DNA of 20,914 nt, taken from NCBI GenBank assembly GCA_025059415.1, contig JANXDQ010000015.1, positions 1 through 20,914 on the forward strand. The letters run 5' to 3'. The first letter of the stretch is position 1. Each line of letters opens with the position of its first letter. The notes under the pieces are model-generated. The model was given only the letters and a program-made list of their open reading frames with translations. It was not told where the DNA came from and searched no databases. This document shows positions 14,992 to 20,914 of this stretch, one piece after another. A program made the position numbers and the translations under genes. The DNA is from Aigarchaeota archaeon (GTDB lineage: Archaea > Thermoproteota > Nitrososphaeria_A > Caldarchaeales > Wolframiiraptoraceae).

Positions 14992-16226
14992 GGCCTAGTT
15001 GAGAGCTTAGCGAGCTCTTCGCAGACCTCCCTTGACAGGCCGAGCCTGTATTCGGATGACTTGGAGAAATTCTTCATGGAGACCTCGTAGCTCCTCACGA
15101 AGGAGTATAGATCTGAGAGCCTCCTCGTCTGGAAGAACATGAATATGCTTTCCAGGGCCGTTATGGCATCGCCCGACTCCGGCCCCCTGCTCCTAGCCGC
15201 CCTAAGGAGCCATCTGACCCTCTCTCGGAATTTCACAATCACGTTATCCCGCATTAGATCCGCCAGAGCATCCACGACAGGGGTTAGGAGAACCTCTTCA
15301 TAACCACGCACCTGCAGGTTTCCACTTTTAGCCCTAGTAGCATTAAACTTCACCGACAACGACTTCCAGGAGGCGTTTGACTCGCTTATCCCCTTAATCG
15401 CGCTGTCGGTAAACAGGCAGAGCATGGCCTGGGACAGGGTTCTAAGGGGGAGCACATCCATAGAGAGGCCCAGTTCCAGGCTAAGCGGGATATCTCGGCC
15501 CCGCGCGGTGATTCCTTCTTCTATCGGAAGGTTCGCAAGCGTATCGGCTTCCGATCTAATTAGGTGGAGTGCCTGGTTCAGAGCTCCTCCGCCGACTTCT
15601 CCCTCGAACCCTAGGAAAATTATTAGGGCCCATTCCCTCAATCTAGCCGTAAGTGCCCCGCAGTAGAGCCCTAATGCTGCGAATGCGGAGCAATATTCGC
15701 AGACGCGGTAATATCTGTTATCCGAATACCTATTATTAGTCGTTAGATCCTGTGGCAGATATTTTCCGGCGGTTGGCATCAGGGAGAGTTTCAGTTTTGA
15801 TTTAACCCCTTTGCCCGTTTTCCCCTCGTTTTTCGCGTGGGCCGGCGACCTCAAACTTTCAAGATATTTTCTAACGCCAGCCTTGTTTCGCAGCACCTTC
15901 ACGAACTCTAAAACGTCATTTCCGCTGAGTAATCCTACTCGGCCGTCAGCACGTGTCTTCGCCTCACTTCTTGGGATCACCATGAGTTCCCTCTTGAAAC
16001 TATTCGATTTTTCTATTACATAGTTCGCGATGACTTGGGCTAAATGATCTATGCCAACTCCTCTGATCGTTATCGCATAATTTAGCCCCGTCCCAAATAC
16101 CTTTAGAATTTCCTCCGGTTCTTCAATTGTCCTGATCATCGGGTAAGCTATGCCATAGGTTATGAGAGTGTCGGTGTAAAGGGAGTGGCCAGGGGTGTAG
16201 ATGACCAACTCATCGCCATCACACAT
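14988..16226 (-). CDS. cas8a: Cas8a (Csa4) large subunit of type I-A Cascade
   Basis: This is the large subunit of the I-A complex, expected to recognise the PAM and help load Cas3. The assignment rests on its place between cas5a and cas3', a length of 412 residues, and a cysteine-bearing block YYRVCEYCSAFAALGLYCGA (CxxC at about 176 and 179). That block resembles the partial zinc site of the Csa4/Cas8a2 family. The C-terminal third is helical. The start was set at ATG 16224-16226 because GAGGTG lies six bases before it. A GTG three codons earlier is part of that Shine-Dalgarno and is less likely. The start follows cas5a by 13 bases. Confidence 0.85.
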   Translation of the reverse strand: MCDGDELVIYTPGHSLYTDTLITYGIAYPMIRTIEEPEEILKVFGTGLNYAITIRGVGIDHLAQVIANYVIEKSNSFKRELMVIPRSEAKTRADGRVGLLSGNDVLEFVKVLRNKAGVRKYLESLRSPAHAKNEGKTGKGVKSKLKLSLMPTAGKYLPQDLTTNNRYSDNRYYRVCEYCSAFAALGLYCGALTARLREWALIIFLGFEGEVGGGALNQALHLIRSEADTLANLPIEEGITARGRDIPLSLELGLSMDVLPLRTLSQAMLCLFTDSAIKGISESNASWKSLSVKFNATRAKSGNLQVRGYEEVLLTPVVDALADLMRDNVIVKFRERVRWLLRAARSRGPESGDAITALESIFMFFQTRRLSDLYSFVRSYEVSMKNFSKSSEYRLGLSREVCEELAKLSTRP

Positions 16227-16239
16227 GATATTCACCTCT

Positions 16240-17019
16240 TCACGACAAGATTATTGATCCCATACTCGTCTCGCAAAATTGGGTTGGGCGTGGGAATTCC
16301 ACCTCGATCTCCGTCGGCTCGAGGACCATAACTCTTCCGGTGCCCGTGCGCCTCACCTCGTGTCTAATGGGTATGACGTATTGCTCCGGCAGACGTCTCT
16401 CGTTGCACATCTTCATGAGTGTGAAGTCGCCGTGCCTAACCCTCGCATCTCCGAGCGGAAATGGAAACGACGTCTTTATCTCGGACGCAGCACCCAATTC
16501 TATGGGCTCGATCCAGACATCTGAGACCGCTATCAGGGACTCCGTGTCTCCAAGTCTCTGTAATAGTCGAATCGTCCCCTCATCTATCATAAAGTTTTCC
16601 CCGAGGATCCAGGCGCATAGGATCTCGCGCCCCATGGCGTAGCCCCTGTAAAAAGCGTCCATGAGATCTTTCTCAAGAAATAGCTTCCCCCCAACAATAT
16701 CTCCTCTCGCGAGAATTTCATAAAGCCGCGTTCTCTTCCTAATTTCGTCGGCTATCCTAAATCTGCGTAGCACTATCGAGGAGTAAACTATTATGTCCAT
16801 TAATTTGGCTCTAGCTGTGAATTTTTCCCCGCGTTCGATGTCTTTCTTGAGGTTTTCATACGCCGTAAGGCCGGAACCATGAGAGGTCCCTATACAGTAT
16901 GCCAGGGCGCCCACCAGGACTGATGGTTGCGGTATTGGAAGACAAGACATCACCTGGAATGTTTCTGGATGCTTTATTGAAAAAATGGGGAGGCGTATGC
17001 GGGCGAAGACCGCCTTCAT
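16240..17019 (-). CDS. cas5a: Cas5 RAMP subunit of type I-A Cascade
   Basis: Cas5a binds the 5' handle of the crRNA and anchors Cas8a. The N-terminus has the Cas5 pattern: a first strand AVFARIRLPIF, then FQVMSCLPIPQPSVLVGALA, in which the proline pair and VGALA helix are typical. A long helical insertion follows, then a C-terminal RAMP half. The protein has 259 residues from ATG 17017-17019, which overlaps the cas7a stop as ATGA. A TTG three codons upstream is possible but lies inside the preceding gene without separate support. Confidence 0.9.
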   Translation of the reverse strand: MKAVFARIRLPIFSIKHPETFQVMSCLPIPQPSVLVGALAYCIGTSHGSGLTAYENLKKDIERGEKFTARAKLMDIIVYSSIVLRRFRIADEIRKRTRLYEILARGDIVGGKLFLEKDLMDAFYRGYAMGREILCAWILGENFMIDEGTIRLLQRLGDTESLIAVSDVWIEPIELGAASEIKTSFPFPLGDARVRHGDFTLMKMCNERRLPEQYVIPIRHEVRRTGTGRVMVLEPTEIEVEFPRPTQFCETSMGSIILS

Positions 17020-17984
17020 CTTAGCCAATCCCTGATTACCTCCGCGCTCTTCGTCAACGCGTCCATCGGCGAGGCGAACTGTTCAACTACCTTTGAGAGA
17101 ACTTCGCTCCTCACCAGCCTGCTAGGTTTCTCCCCAGATATGTATACTTTGAGCTCCTTCGTGAGGCCGGAGCCCAGAGCCGCTTCCAGGATCTTGGCGC
17201 TCTCCTCAGCATAATCGTAGTAGAAGCCGTGAACCAGGTTTGGTATGGGCTGCCTGCTTATCGCTATGATTATCTCAGAGAGCTTGACCACGGGCATCGC
17301 CCTGGAGGCCGCAGCGCCAAATCTCCCAGAGAGCAGGTTGATCAACGCCGTCGCCGCGGCGTTGACCCTCATCTTCCTCTCCTCGAGCGGGAGCCACTTA
17401 TTTTTGTTATCGGGATCGGCCAGCGGCCTGCCCGTGTACGCAAGATCACCGCTAATCAGGAAACCGTAGATCCCGCTGGCATGCTCCCGCTTGAAGACCA
17501 TCATAGCCTGCTCTTCAGCAGGTATTTTGCCTGATTCCTCGATCACCACGCGGTTGTGGGTTACGGCTTCGTATTCCGTTTTTGCGTCCTCGACCGGCAA
17601 CATGAAGGAGAACTTCATCAAGCTGTCTCGCCTAACTTGGACATCTGGCTGAAGGAACCCGTGGACATCCTCTATCGCGCACCCCCCGACGAACTCGACC
17701 TCGTCTTTCTTGGTTTTGTCCGGAGATCGGTACATGACGTGTCTAGCGCAGTATGGGCAGATCTTCTCGTATCCGGAGGATTTCAGGATGTCCACCATGT
17801 TTACCGCGTGCCAATGCTTGAGCATGTTCCCCGAGATGACCGGCTCTTCCGAAATATCATACCCATCTCCCGTTCTTCGTATGATGAACATCTTTGATAG
17901 GGCCATGTAGTTGCCGACGGCTCCCTCAGCATTCGCCGAGTGAACGTTTACTATCGCTCTCCCAGTTATACGGAGATAAACCAT
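17016..17984 (-). CDS. cas7a: Cas7 (Csa2) backbone subunit of type I-A Cascade
   Basis: Csa2 polymerises along the crRNA spacer in I-A Cascade. Visible family marks are the first strand YLRITGRAIVNVHSANAEG, then PVISGNMLKHWHA (about 50-62), and a CPYCARHV segment with CxxC. Another is VTHNRVVIEESGKIPAEEQA, typical of the DevR/Csa2 group. The protein has 322 residues. ATG 17982-17984 is preferred because GAGGTG lies six bases upstream and overlaps the csa5 stop. The GTG three codons earlier is part of that site. Exactly the same GAGGTG-6-ATG arrangement precedes cas8a. Confidence 0.95.
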   Translation of the reverse strand: MVYLRITGRAIVNVHSANAEGAVGNYMALSKMFIIRRTGDGYDISEEPVISGNMLKHWHAVNMVDILKSSGYEKICPYCARHVMYRSPDKTKKDEVEFVGGCAIEDVHGFLQPDVQVRRDSLMKFSFMLPVEDAKTEYEAVTHNRVVIEESGKIPAEEQAMMVFKREHASGIYGFLISGDLAYTGRPLADPDNKNKWLPLEERKMRVNAAATALINLLSGRFGAAASRAMPVVKLSEIIIAISRQPIPNLVHGFYYDYAEESAKILEAALGSGLTKELKVYISGEKPSRLVRSEVLSKVVEQFASPMDALTKSAEVIRDWLR

Positions 17985-17989
17985 CCAGC

Positions 17990-18367
17990 TCACCTCTTCG
18001 ACTTTATGCCCTCATACGCCAGTGCCAACGACGCGATGAGGCTTCCAATGAGCCTCGGGTTATCCTTCGCTAACTCGATTATCCTCGATAGACAATTCTT
18101 GCCGATGCGGAAGACTCTCTCCACCTCCCTAATCTCCCCGACGACCTCGTATTCGCCTTTAGAGATCCCTTCCTTCAATCTATCCAGCACCCGGTCCTGG
18201 AGCCTAACACTTTCATAAACGACCCTCACGAAGTCCTCGAAGTCCCTCGGCCTTGCCAGTTTATCGAAGAGCCCGTAATCCGACTCCACATTTTTGAAAG
18301 CGCCTAAATACCTCACATAGGTCTCGACGCATTCATCTTTTAGAACGGCCTCTATATTCCCGGACAA
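17990..18367 (-). CDS. csa5: Csa5 small subunit (Cas11a) of type I-A Cascade
   Basis: This is the small helical subunit of I-A Cascade, 125 residues and first gene of the operon. The sequence fits Csa5: ETYVRYLGAFKNVESDYGLF, a long middle helix region (VYESVRLQDRVLDRLKEG) and a C-terminal helix LIGSLIASLALAYEGIK. The start is TTG 18365-18367, with a strong GAGGAGGTG (18379-18387) eleven bases upstream. No ATG or GTG in frame competes. The identification relies on size, helix pattern and position before csa2. Confidence 0.85.
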   Translation of the reverse strand: MSGNIEAVLKDECVETYVRYLGAFKNVESDYGLFDKLARPRDFEDFVRVVYESVRLQDRVLDRLKEGISKGEYEVVGEIREVERVFRIGKNCLSRIIELAKDNPRLIGSLIASLALAYEGIKSKR

Positions 18368-18390
18368 TTACCCGGACGCACCTCCTCAAT

Positions 18391-18402
18391 GGAAATATTT
18401 CC
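18391..18402. repeat. Perfect 12-bp palindrome, candidate Csa3 operator
   Basis: GGAAATATTTCC is its own reverse complement. It lies 23 bases before the csa5 start codon, just beyond the GAGGAGGTG ribosome binding site, and between the likely TATA box (18410-18420) and the expected csa5 transcription start near 18388. That is a classic place for a repressor or activator site. Csa3, encoded divergently 50 bases away, is a winged-helix regulator and the natural candidate to bind it. Binding is inference. Confidence 0.45.
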
Positions 18403-18409
18403 GCGTGGG

Positions 18410-18420
18410 GGATAAAAATC
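18410..18420. promoter_or_regulatory. Shared A/T promoter core between csa5 and csa3
   Basis: GGATAAAAATC reads on the minus strand as GATTTTTATCC, a TATA-like box about 26 bases upstream of a csa5 start site that would leave a 21-base leader containing the Shine-Dalgarno. On the plus strand the same element would direct transcription from about 18441, eleven bases before the csa3 GTG. GGATAAA at 18410-18416 also has an inverted copy, TTTATCC, at 18439-18445. The intergenic gap is 84 bases, so the two promoters must overlap. Confidence 0.4.
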
Positions 18421-18451
18421 TTACTTTGATTCTTGTAATTTATCCAAATCC

Positions 18452-19165
18452 GTGGACAAAAAGGAAAATTTACATAGTTCCATAGACATGTTTGGGAGGG
18501 TGGGGAGTTTGCCTAAGTGCCTAATAGCGACTTTCGGCTGGACAGAACACTACGTCCTTTCCTCGATACTCAAGCATGGGATAGAGCAGGGCGACGCTGT
18601 GATCCTACTCGTCCCCGCCAAGCGGGATGAAAAATCCGAATCAATTCTAAGGGATTTTGGATCTTTCCTGAGCAAATATGGCGAGGGGATACGGCTGGAG
18701 GTCAGGAGGATACCAGTTGAAAGCTTTGACAATGCCGTGGCCGCGATCTCCGAGATATTAAAGGAGGCCTTGTCGAAGAAGCCCGATAAGGTGATCATCA
18801 ACCTAAGCGGCGGGATGCGGGTCCTGATACTCGCGACCTATGTGGCCGTCCTTCTGTCATGTCCAAGAGACGTGCTGATTGAGCTCGAGACCGAGGACAG
18901 GGAGAAAGGCTACATTATACCAAATCTATCCCTATGGGGCCTAATAGAACTCAAGGGCGTCGAGAAGGAGATCCTAATGAGGCTCGGCGAGGGAGCAAAG
19001 AGTGTTCCAAAGTTGCTTGAGGAGTTAAGAATCCCGAGATCGACTCTTCACAAATACTTGAAGACCCTAGAAAAGCGGGGCCTGATCTCGCTCAAGAGGG
19101 ATGGTAAGACGTTAATTGCAAGCGCGGCGGCCCTCGGAAAACTGATGCTGCTGGGGGCGAGATAA
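18452..19165 (+). CDS. csa3: Csa3, CARF-wHTH transcription regulator
   Basis: Csa3 regulators control archaeal CRISPR genes and can sense cyclic oligoadenylate through an N-terminal CARF domain. The CARF marks are LIATFGWTEHYVLSSILKHG (24-43) and VIINLSGGMRVLILATYVAV (114-133). A winged helix-turn-helix follows from about 168, with SVPKLLEELRIPRSTLHKYL and EKRGLISLKRDGKT as recognition helix and wing. The only plus-strand gene of the core island, it is divergent from the I-A operon, which it probably regulates. The start is uncertain. GTG 18452 fits a nearly leaderless transcript. ATG 18488 and a TTG at 18509 preceded by GGTGGGGAG would place the first strand closer to the N-terminus, as in known Csa3 proteins. 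Confidence 0.92.
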   Translation: MDKKENLHSSIDMFGRVGSLPKCLIATFGWTEHYVLSSILKHGIEQGDAVILLVPAKRDEKSESILRDFGSFLSKYGEGIRLEVRRIPVESFDNAVAAISEILKEALSKKPDKVIINLSGGMRVLILATYVAVLLSCPRDVLIELETEDREKGYIIPNLSLWGLIELKGVEKEILMRLGEGAKSVPKLLEELRIPRSTLHKYLKTLEKRGLISLKRDGKTLIASAAALGKLMLLGAR

Positions 19166-19240
19166 TCGGAAAATTATGAATGCAGGATTTAGTCGCTGCG
19201 GAAATCTGACCAAAATCCAATTCTATGTCCTCGACAAATG

Positions 19241-19262
19241 ATTAACAAAATTACTTGTTAAT
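19241..19262. terminator. A/T stem-loop between convergent csa3 and csx1
   Basis: ATTAACAA and TTGTTAAT form a perfect 8-bp stem with a 6-base loop (AATTAC), followed on the plus strand by TCTTTA. It lies midway between two genes that end facing each other, so a two-way transcription end is a reasonable reading. The A/T-only-rich stem would be weak at high temperature, and archaeal termination depends mainly on U-tracts. Confidence 0.3.
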
Positions 19263-19307
19263 TCTTTAGATTTTCCGGATCAATTTGTGGACACGTGGGA
19301 TGGCGCC

Positions 19308-20747
19308 CTATAAGCATTCGGAAAGATAATCCTTAATTATCTCGTATTTGGCAGGATCGTATCTTATCTTGATTTCTCCGTCTTCTCTCTTAACGAGGAC
19401 AGCATCGTATGTTAATCCAGCGTGTGCGAAGAAATTTCTCTTCGCGTCCTGAGCTCCCCCGGGCGGATGTTCGAGTAATTCTCCATAGGATTTTTCCTCA
19501 CCATCCTTCAGCGCGACGGACAGCATCTCTATGTTATTGATCTCTTTTTGTAGGAATATCGAGTTTAATTGGAGTCCGAGCGACTCGTAGATGTTTTTAA
19601 ATTTCTCCCGAAATTCGGCGAGGTTGACGGCCTCTTTTTCGTTTAGATCGTTAAGGTTCTCTTTTATCGACTTGAATAGCGCGAGCGTCAGTAGGGTGTT
19701 GATTATCGGCCCTCTACACAGTGGGACCCTTGTGACACTTAGGGTGTCACCCTCAACCACTACTTTCCTCATCGATTCAATCTCCCCAAGTATTTTGATC
19801 AGTATCTGGAAGGCTTCATCGGCGTCGCACTCATTTAAGTTGATTATCCCTTTGCCGTAAAAGCAAAGCGGCGTATTATACTTAAACGCGTTGTATGCCA
19901 GCATACATAATCTTGCTAACGCCTTAACTTTATTGTAGTCCTTTCCAAATTTCCTATAAAGTTCTCGTGTCAGCTCTCCTCTCTCGGCATCTTTTAATTT
20001 CGGGGAGAGATAGTCTCCTATACTCACCAGGTCGCATCCTCTGCGCCTCATCGTGGTTTTTAGAGGGTACTCGAAGAATACTTTCACGTCAATTTCCGAA
20101 AAGTGTATGGGCAATTTTGTTGGGGCTGATTCGCGGCCTTTAACTTGTGCATACGGGGTTATTGTTGACGTCCTTACTCGCGGAGTGTATTTTCTATCAA
20201 AGATTTTTTCCAGTTTCTTGTGGACTAATAGGTGTCTCGCGGCTTCTAGCAGTGCGACTATGTAGAAATTCTGGCCCGTGGAGATGTCGATGAAGATTTC
20301 GGAGTCCCTGATCCCGAGTAGATCGAGGAAAAGGTAGACTATGATGTTGTCCAGGGTGTTTGCGAATTCTACTTTATATCTCTGATTTTCTCCGAAGTAG
20401 ACTCCCGCGGATTGGATGATTTTTACTTTGAAGTCCTCTTTGACCGAGAGTTTTTCCCGGATTTTCTCGCGGGCTGCTTCCTCCAAGGATTGCGGATCCT
20501 CGATGTATTTGGCCGCCTCATCGACGTCGTTGGCTATCTGCGTTACGAGACTTTCTGGGACATAGAGGATCATGTCCGCGTTTTTTGCGATTGTTTTCTT
20601 GATTGCCTCGGACGCGAGCTTCGCCCGGATCTCCTCGGAATCGACCGTGAAGATGACGTCTTCGTAGTGAAATTTCCCGATGATCTGCATCACGCATCCC
20701 GGAAAGGTCTCGACCCCCAATTGGATCCACCCGGAATCGCGGCGCAT
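19308..20747 (-). CDS. csx1: Csx1, CARF-HEPN ribonuclease activated by cyclic oligoadenylate
   Basis: Csx1 proteins bind cyclic oligoadenylate made by Cas10 through a CARF domain and then cut RNA with a C-terminal HEPN domain. The CARF part includes ADMILYVPESLV (57-68) and the second-half motif FIDISTGQNFYIVALLEAAR (152-171). This corresponds to the DxTHGxN pattern of Csx1. The HEPN catalytic motif RxxxxH is RNFFAHAGL with Arg437 and His442, intact and about 40 residues from the end. The protein has 479 residues from ATG 20747. A Met at codon 20 (20690) would give a start closer to usual Csx1 N-termini and is a real alternative. It is the natural output nuclease for the intact GGDD Cas10 at 6357-9146. 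Confidence 0.92.
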   Translation of the reverse strand: MRRDSGWIQLGVETFPGCVMQIIGKFHYEDVIFTVDSEEIRAKLASEAIKKTIAKNADMILYVPESLVTQIANDVDEAAKYIEDPQSLEEAAREKIREKLSVKEDFKVKIIQSAGVYFGENQRYKVEFANTLDNIIVYLFLDLLGIRDSEIFIDISTGQNFYIVALLEAARHLLVHKKLEKIFDRKYTPRVRTSTITPYAQVKGRESAPTKLPIHFSEIDVKVFFEYPLKTTMRRRGCDLVSIGDYLSPKLKDAERGELTRELYRKFGKDYNKVKALARLCMLAYNAFKYNTPLCFYGKGIINLNECDADEAFQILIKILGEIESMRKVVVEGDTLSVTRVPLCRGPIINTLLTLALFKSIKENLNDLNEKEAVNLAEFREKFKNIYESLGLQLNSIFLQKEINNIEMLSVALKDGEEKSYGELLEHPPGGAQDAKRNFFAHAGLTYDAVLVKREDGEIKIRYDPAKYEIIKDYLSECL

Positions 20748-20773
20748 CGTTGTTGATTAGGCCATGTCCAGCA

Positions 20774-20783
20774 CCATATTAAG
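20774..20783 (-). promoter_or_regulatory. Possible TATA box for csx1
   Basis: CTTAATATGG on the minus strand lies about 30 bases before the csx1 ATG at 20747, consistent with a leaderless transcript because no Shine-Dalgarno precedes that ATG. It sits in the 39-base gap after the stop of the edge gene, so read-through from that gene is equally possible. Confidence 0.3.
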
Positions 20784-20786
20784 GGT

Positions 20787-20914
20787 TTATTGGATAATGT
20801 GGCCTTCACGATTCGCTTTAATCCTTTTTTTGATTGCCGTCAGCATCTTGCATGGCATGACCTCGGCGGAGTCATCTGGATCGCGTCGAAAATAGATGGT
20901 TTGGGGGGATGGGC
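20787..20914 (-). CDS. C-terminal end of an unidentified gene cut by the window edge
   Basis: A minus-strand frame is open from the right edge for 41 codons and ends at TAA 20787-20789. Its peptide has normal soluble-protein composition, with YFRRDPDDSAEVMPCKML and a basic helix LTAIKKRIKANREG near the end. It lies 39 bases upstream of csx1 on the same strand and could be its operon partner. The fragment is too short to name a family. Confidence 0.45.
   Translation of the reverse strand, partial: PSPQTIYFRRDPDDSAEVMPCKMLTAIKKRIKANREGHIIQ

Overview
This window looks like an accessory defence island from a thermophilic archaeon, most likely of the TACK group. The support is a complete set of archaeal type I-A (Csa-family) genes, TATA-box/leaderless transcription signals, frequent GTG and TTG starts, and heavy use of AGG, AGA and ATA codons. 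No species can be named from the sequence alone. Nearly everything is on the minus strand, so the operons read from high to low coordinates.

Right part (12302-18367, minus): a type I-A CRISPR interference operon in the order csa5, cas7 (csa2), cas5a, cas8a (csa4), cas3' helicase, cas3'' HD nuclease. Genes are joined by ATGA overlaps or by a Shine-Dalgarno sequence that runs through the upstream stop codon. A divergent csa3 (18452-19165, plus), encoding a CARF plus winged-helix regulator, shares the upstream region. That region holds a perfect 12-bp palindrome placed like an operator. Facing csa3 tail to tail is csx1 (19308-20747, minus), a CARF-HEPN ribonuclease. The extreme right edge carries the C-terminus of an unidentified gene.

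Middle part (2359-12123, minus): a type III-D operon led by a clear leaderless promoter. The order is cas11 (csm2-like), three cas7-like genes, cas10, a cas7-like gene, csx10 (the III-D Cas5), another cas7-like gene, then an A+T-rich gene for a 434-residue protein I do not recognise. That last protein has a C-terminal region resembling a PD-(D/E)XK nuclease core. A separate cas6 (1239-2075, minus) follows and probably serves both effectors. Cas10 keeps both its HD nuclease and GGDD cyclase motifs, so it should make cyclic oligoadenylate. Csx1 is the obvious effector for that signal, and Csa3 is a second possible CARF receptor.

Left part (1-1238): no intact gene. It holds decayed pieces, including what reads as the C-terminus of an IS630-family transposase and a frameshifted helical protein, plus an open frame that leaves the window. 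There is no cas1, cas2, cas4 or CRISPR array here. The window is therefore an effector-only cluster that must rely on arrays and adaptation genes elsewhere.

The main systems are recognisable. The parts most worth a second look are the 434-residue protein, the five-paralog Cas7 backbone and the palindrome at the divergent csa5/csa3 region.
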